Made by a program: the position numbers and the translations under genes | Source of the DNA: Lytechinus variegatus | Taxonomy: Eukaryota; Echinodermata; Echinoidea; Temnopleuroida; Toxopneustidae | Assembly (NCBI RefSeq): GCF_018143015.1 | Contig: NC_054756.1 | Coordinates: forward strand, 19,675,361-19,739,360 | Reading direction: 5' to 3' | Length of the DNA: 64,000 nucleotides | Part shown: positions 59,590 to 64,000 of the stretch, piece after piece | Layout: every line of letters begins with the position of its first letter | How positions within the stretch are numbered: the first letter of the stretch is position 1 | Notes under the pieces: model-generated | What the model was told of the DNA's origin: nothing | The model's database searches: none | The model's input: only the letters and a program-made list of their open reading frames with translations

Positions 59590-59756
59590 ACAAATTGATT
59601 TCTGCTAGGTACTTATCTACCTCACCTGGGTTGAGTGCAGCAAAATGTGGATAAATTTTTTTGCTGAAGGAAATTATGCTATAGTTGGGATTTGAACCCA
59701 TGACCCTCTGTTACAAAGTCCTGAGGCTAATCCACTTGGCGACAATGCTCCACAAT
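59590..59756 (-). mobile_element. tRNA-derived SINE, 3'-truncated
   Basis: The minus-strand head GTCGCCAAGTGGATTAGCCT and GTCATGGGTTCAAATCCCAA (B box) leads into CTCAACCCAGGTGAGGTAGA. The tail part present at 30297 is missing. Confidence 0.75.
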
Positions 59757-59759
59757 GTC

Positions 59760-60644
59760 ACTTTCTTGCCTATAATCATTTACGAAATACATGTTTATTA
59801 GTTTTATTATTACCATGCTACAGAAAAAGAACAGTGTTATCTTTTTTATCTTATTTCAATTTTTTGCTGAATGGTATGGGCTACTCAAAATCCTAGTTAC
59901 AAAATTGATCTTATATTTTCTAATCCTTGTACAAAGAAATAATGGCCCTCATATCAAGATCCGATTTAACATGAGAAGATGCACCCTACCATGATATCAT
60001 GTTTTATAAAGATCATATAGAACATTGATAAGAACCAGGCCCAGCCACAGAGGAGGTTAGCTGGCAGGTTAAATTGGTAAACAAATTAAGCAACTTAAGA
60101 TAGTATATTTACATGTAGTCAACATCATACTGTTTTGAAAACTGCACCACAAAAAAACAAAGGTTTTGAAATTACACAACTAGTCTAATGATGATCACAT
60201 CAATTACTTTAAATACATGGTGTTAATTTTTACACAGGTACAGTATTATCATTATCACCATTTGTCTTTATGTTTTATCTCCAAGGTGTAATTGAATCAC
60301 CCAGGGTTGTGGTCCTTCATTTACATCAACCAGTGTGATTCTTATCCCAATGAATTCACAATTATGATAGGTCATGTTCAGTGATATCAAGTTTGGTGTT
60401 GACCCCTTGGTGTTGGTGATGGAGTTCAGCTGTTTACTTGATTCAGCACCAAGTTTGAAGTGAAGTTGGGCCTGGATTGGATCTCACTCAATGTTGACGA
60501 TTTGGATCATTTTTGGTTAACTCAGATTAGGTTATGTAGCTAGATGAGTCAACCTAATGTGTACATGTACTTATGACACCAACACCAGCACTAACACCAA
60601 ACCACCCCCCCCCCCCCCCAATGCTTTGCAAAGGGAGAACCTTC
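59760..60644. other. No gene seen; poly-C run
   Basis: AT-rich, with a C homopolymer near 60605-60619. Frames crossing it are not supported. Confidence 0.4.
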
Positions 60645-60870
60645 CTCTAAAAATGCAAAAGAGGTATTCTGATTCCCAATTACACTCTTCTCGGAGTGAG
60701 AGCATCCCACTCCTTTTTTGGGTGAGATTTGCATCTTTTGAGAGTGGATTTTACCTCGTTTTTGAGTGAACATGTCAGGAACATGTCAGTTCACTCCAAA
60801 AGGATTGGTCCCTTCTATCAATCCAAGAGGAGAGTGATTTAGGACTGGAAAGTCTCATTTGCATTTAGAG
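60645..60870. mobile_element. MITE (CTCTAAATGCAAA ends), 226 bp
   Basis: CTCTAAAAATGCAAAAGAG at the left mirrors TCTCATTTGCATTTAGAG at the right. ACACTCTTCTCGGAGTGAGA is partly mirrored by AAGAGGAGAGTGATTTAGGA. It is related to 48799-49050. Confidence 0.7.
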
Positions 60871-61694
60871 CAGGTAAACATAAGGCATGAATGCCCAACA
60901 TTTTAAAATTATGTTTAATAATGTTTCCTGGTATTAAAGTAACAAACAACTGCACAGGTTTGATTTCATAATTTGTGTTCCTGTTATTTGGTTTTCCCTT
61001 ATGCCGATGATTTGCAAATTGTGCTTCCACACATACACATGGTAATAGCATCTGCATTCTTCTAATACATGTACAAACTCACAATTGATGATTTGGAATC
61101 AAATTTTCTTTAAATCACTGCAATATCTGTTTTTCTTGGTAGATACATGGTACATATTCTCTGGAAAGCATAGCAGCTCTTTATTGATAACACATAGTTT
61201 GTTCTGCATGTGTTTTGCCTGTGCAGTACCAGAGCATATTGCACAAAGCATCGAAATCAGACATATCCCCCACAGGCCTATCTGCAAATCTTGCCATGAA
61301 TATCGAGAGATAATTAATTGCATTTAAGAGCAGATAATTTTTTTAATGTTTTGAGATAATGTACATATTACCTACCAAAAAGAAATGATATTGTTAATAT
61401 CATTTCAAGAAAAAAGGTACTACATCATTTTCTTAAAATTATAAGAGGAAATGTCTGAGTGTAAATGCAGAAAATAGAGTATAATTAAATGAAAAAAATT
61501 ATTGATGTAAATACATTTTTTGTATATAAAACTGTTAATAAAAATTAGTATACATTAATCATGGTATTGTTTATGCACATCTGTACCTTTCCTGCTTTTC
61601 TAATAAAATTGTAATTACCTAAAAAATTGAATAACTTTACATGTGTCTTAAATGTATGTTATGCAATATTTCTTTTCTTGGTTTTCTAAAGATT

Positions 61695-61930
61695 TTTAAA
61701 TAATAATAATTTGATTTATATAGCGCTTTTTCCAGAGGATACGAAGCGCTGTTGATTGCATAAGACAAGTTAAGGTTAATGGTTATATAAGCGTGTTTTG
61801 AGATGTTTTTTGAAGAGGTTAAGAGAAGAGAGGAAATAAGATGGAGGGAGTTTGTTCCAAAACCAAAGACAAGGGGGGGGGGGGTGACAAGAGATTGAAA
61901 AGAGTTCAAACCAGCCTGTTTTCTGGACTT
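61695..61930 (-). mobile_element. LINE 3' end fragment
   Basis: On the minus strand it encodes WNKLPPSYFLSSLNLFKKHL, then KTRLYNH, the usual C-terminus of CR1/L2-type reverse transcriptases (LWNxLP...FKxxLKTxL). A 3' UTR with AGCGCTATATAAATC and an (ATT)n tail follows. This tail resembles that of the SINEs in this window, as expected if the LINE mobilises them. The coding part upstream is absent. Confidence 0.7.
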
Positions 61931-62096
61931 TGGAATTACAAAGGAAGGAGCAGCAGTAGAACCAAGAGAGCAAACTTTTCCCCCTCCTTATCCCTATTTT
62001 GCTGGAGAATATCAATTTCCATCATTCAATTTTTTGTTGTTTCATAAAAGATGAATACAGCGTAACATCCAGTCTTCAGTATCGTACAACAACTAG

Positions 62097-62321
<225 letters not shown>

Positions 62322-63339
62322 CGATACATGTGTAGTTTTTTTTTTCATCTATATAGGTCTGGGGGATTTCTCAGGGTTTATTTTTCTTATTCACCGAACT
62401 ATTTATTTTCTATCATTATTTTTGTGTTTATTTATAATTCTTTTATTTATTCTTCATTTATTTATACTTTATCTCATTATATACTTTCATCTCATTATTT
62501 TTTTTCATTGTTTTGATTATATTTTCCAGTTTTTTATTATTTTGTTTTATTATTTCTTCTATATTTCTATCTTTTAACTTTTTGTTTATTTTTGTAGATG
62601 TGTATATCTATCTTTTTCATATATGGAGGGGGTTGCCACCTATTTTCACTATCTATTTTTCATCTTTATTTTTTCAGAGGAAGGAGAAAGATAACAATGT
62701 TGTTGTGGTTTTTGTTCTTGTTGTTTTATTAGTTGGCTGTGTAGCACTATTACAAGTGATTTGTCTAAGGCTACATCGGAAACCGCTGTTTAATTAGCTG
62801 TCCTTGTCACTGCCCCAGTTTAAGGTTTGTTTATAACATGGAAAATAGATGAAGAATTTCATGAGTGGGAGTATAAAGCTTGCCTTGAATATATTAATTG
62901 AAAATTTAAAGGTCTGCAAGCTAAATGATGGTAGTTGCAGTAAAACACTAATTTCCTGAGAAAGTCTGTAAAACCAAGGTTAAGTATGACTACATCATCG
63001 TGGATCTAGATCTGGTACAGTTACATAAACTGAACTTTGTGAAATCATAAAATCTAAGCTGAAATACGATCACACTGAAGATCGCCAACACAGATGGGAC
63101 AGTGTATTATAAGAAATAGATCAAAAGAAAATGACTACTTAGAAAAGATGTAAGTTTTTAGAGATTTCTGAAATGACCTGTAGTTAATTCCTGCGCAAAA
63201 CAAGGAAACAATGAAGCATACAATGCGATCTGAAGGAGATGTGAACCCCTCAGGAATGTGGGTTATACACACAAAAAAAATCAATAATTTTAAAAGCACT
63301 TTTGATGGTAGTATGTCTATGCAATGGTGATAGCAGAGT
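62322..63339. other. T-rich flank, no gene seen
   Basis: Very T-rich to about 62690, then unremarkable AT-rich DNA. A plus-strand frame at 62513-62797 is composition-driven. Confidence 0.45.
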
Positions 63340-63830
63340 TGGTGCATTAGCAGTGGTGGTGGTGGTGGTGGCAGTGTGTTAGGATGGTGGTGGTGTTGTG
63401 GGGTTTGTTGGGATATAGGTCATGATGTACTTAGTGATGATGTGGCAATGAAGGTAGTGGTGGTGGTGACTTAATGAATATGATTACTGTATTGTTAGCC
63501 TTGGTGGCTTGATGGTAGTGATGGTGTGTTGCAACAGTCACTGTGGTACAAGTGGTAGCGGTTCTTACTATAGGGGCAATGCTTGGAAACGGTGATATTC
63601 TTAATGGTGATGTGTTAAGATGTCAGTGTGTTCATTATGGAGGTTAATCAAGGTAATGCTGTTATTTGTGGTGATGCCATTATGTCGCAACCGTTTTGGA
63701 GGTGAAGGTAGCGATGGGAAAGTGGGTGCTTGGAGGAGTGCTCTCAATGTCAGAGGTGATCATAGCCAAAAGACAGGTAATGATGGAGACGGTGCACTGG
63801 TTGTCATGATTGTATCACTATGAAAGGCCA
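63340..63830. repeat. GTG/ATG-rich low-complexity region
   Basis: Scattered GGTGGTGGTG and GATGATGTG runs, loosely trinucleotide, with no coding support. Confidence 0.6.
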
Positions 63831-64000
63831 AAGTCATCTCTGACAAGTGCCTTTAGAACAGACGAATCATATTACATAACCATCATATTCAAGCATTCCA
63901 GAACACAGTCATACAGAGCGAACCAACCATAGACCACTAACCAAACACCATCATCAATGAATCATGTCTTGTATAAGCAAGGGTTACACTCTTGGCAACA

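Overview
The window looks like nuclear DNA of a marine invertebrate deuterostome, most likely an echinoid. It is AT-rich, its genes have short exons and large introns, and it is full of small palindromic DNA transposons (MITEs), tRNA-derived SINEs, LINE scraps, poly-C runs and satellites. I assign it to a sea urchin from repeat types I recall from that group (a TTAA-flanked element with CAAGTCCACC ends, and arrays rich in TGACCTTTGACCTT). That is recognition from memory, not a search result.

Left part (1-6.5 kb): a large foldback repeat and a ~357-bp tandem array, a decayed LINE reverse-transcriptase fragment on the minus strand, then the last two exons of a short-chain dehydrogenase (RDH8/17beta-HSD1-like) on the plus strand. 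From 6.5 to 16.2 kb there is no gene. That stretch holds MITEs, long pyrimidine tracts, a GGCGCC minisatellite, SINEs and a three-layer nest: an 8-bp-TSD hAT element carrying a TTAA MITE and a TTA MITE. The TTA MITE has CC dinucleotides recurring about every 10-11 bp.

From 16.2 to 19.5 kb four phase-matched plus-strand exons encode the C-terminal part of a protein with one EGF-like motif and a terminal domain weakly resembling FAMeT. The end of its last exon (about eleven codons, stop and 3' flank) matches the unit of a ~170-190 bp tandem array reaching ~22.8 kb and interrupted by several MITEs. From 22.8 to 31 kb I see only MITEs, SINEs and AT-rich DNA.

From 31.1 to 39.7 kb the minus strand carries six phase-matched exons encoding the complete LG4-LG5 tail and stop codon of a laminin alpha chain. 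Its introns hold a 34-bp minisatellite with a ~410-bp higher-order unit, a long (GTA)n tract, a tandem-repeat transposon, a MITE and a SINE. A possible short upstream exon lies near 44.9 kb and an 18-nt micro-exon candidate at 39.99 kb. The remaining laminin exons were not found.

From 40 to 57 kb there are repeats and no confident gene. At 57.6-59.0 kb an intronless plus-strand gene encodes a complete class A amine GPCR most like 5-HT1 receptors. At 62.1 kb a histone H4 coding sequence is perfect for 60 residues after the initiator Met and then stops at a 13-bp perfect hairpin. The genes share no obvious pathway; this is ordinary animal gene spacing with a very rich repeat record.
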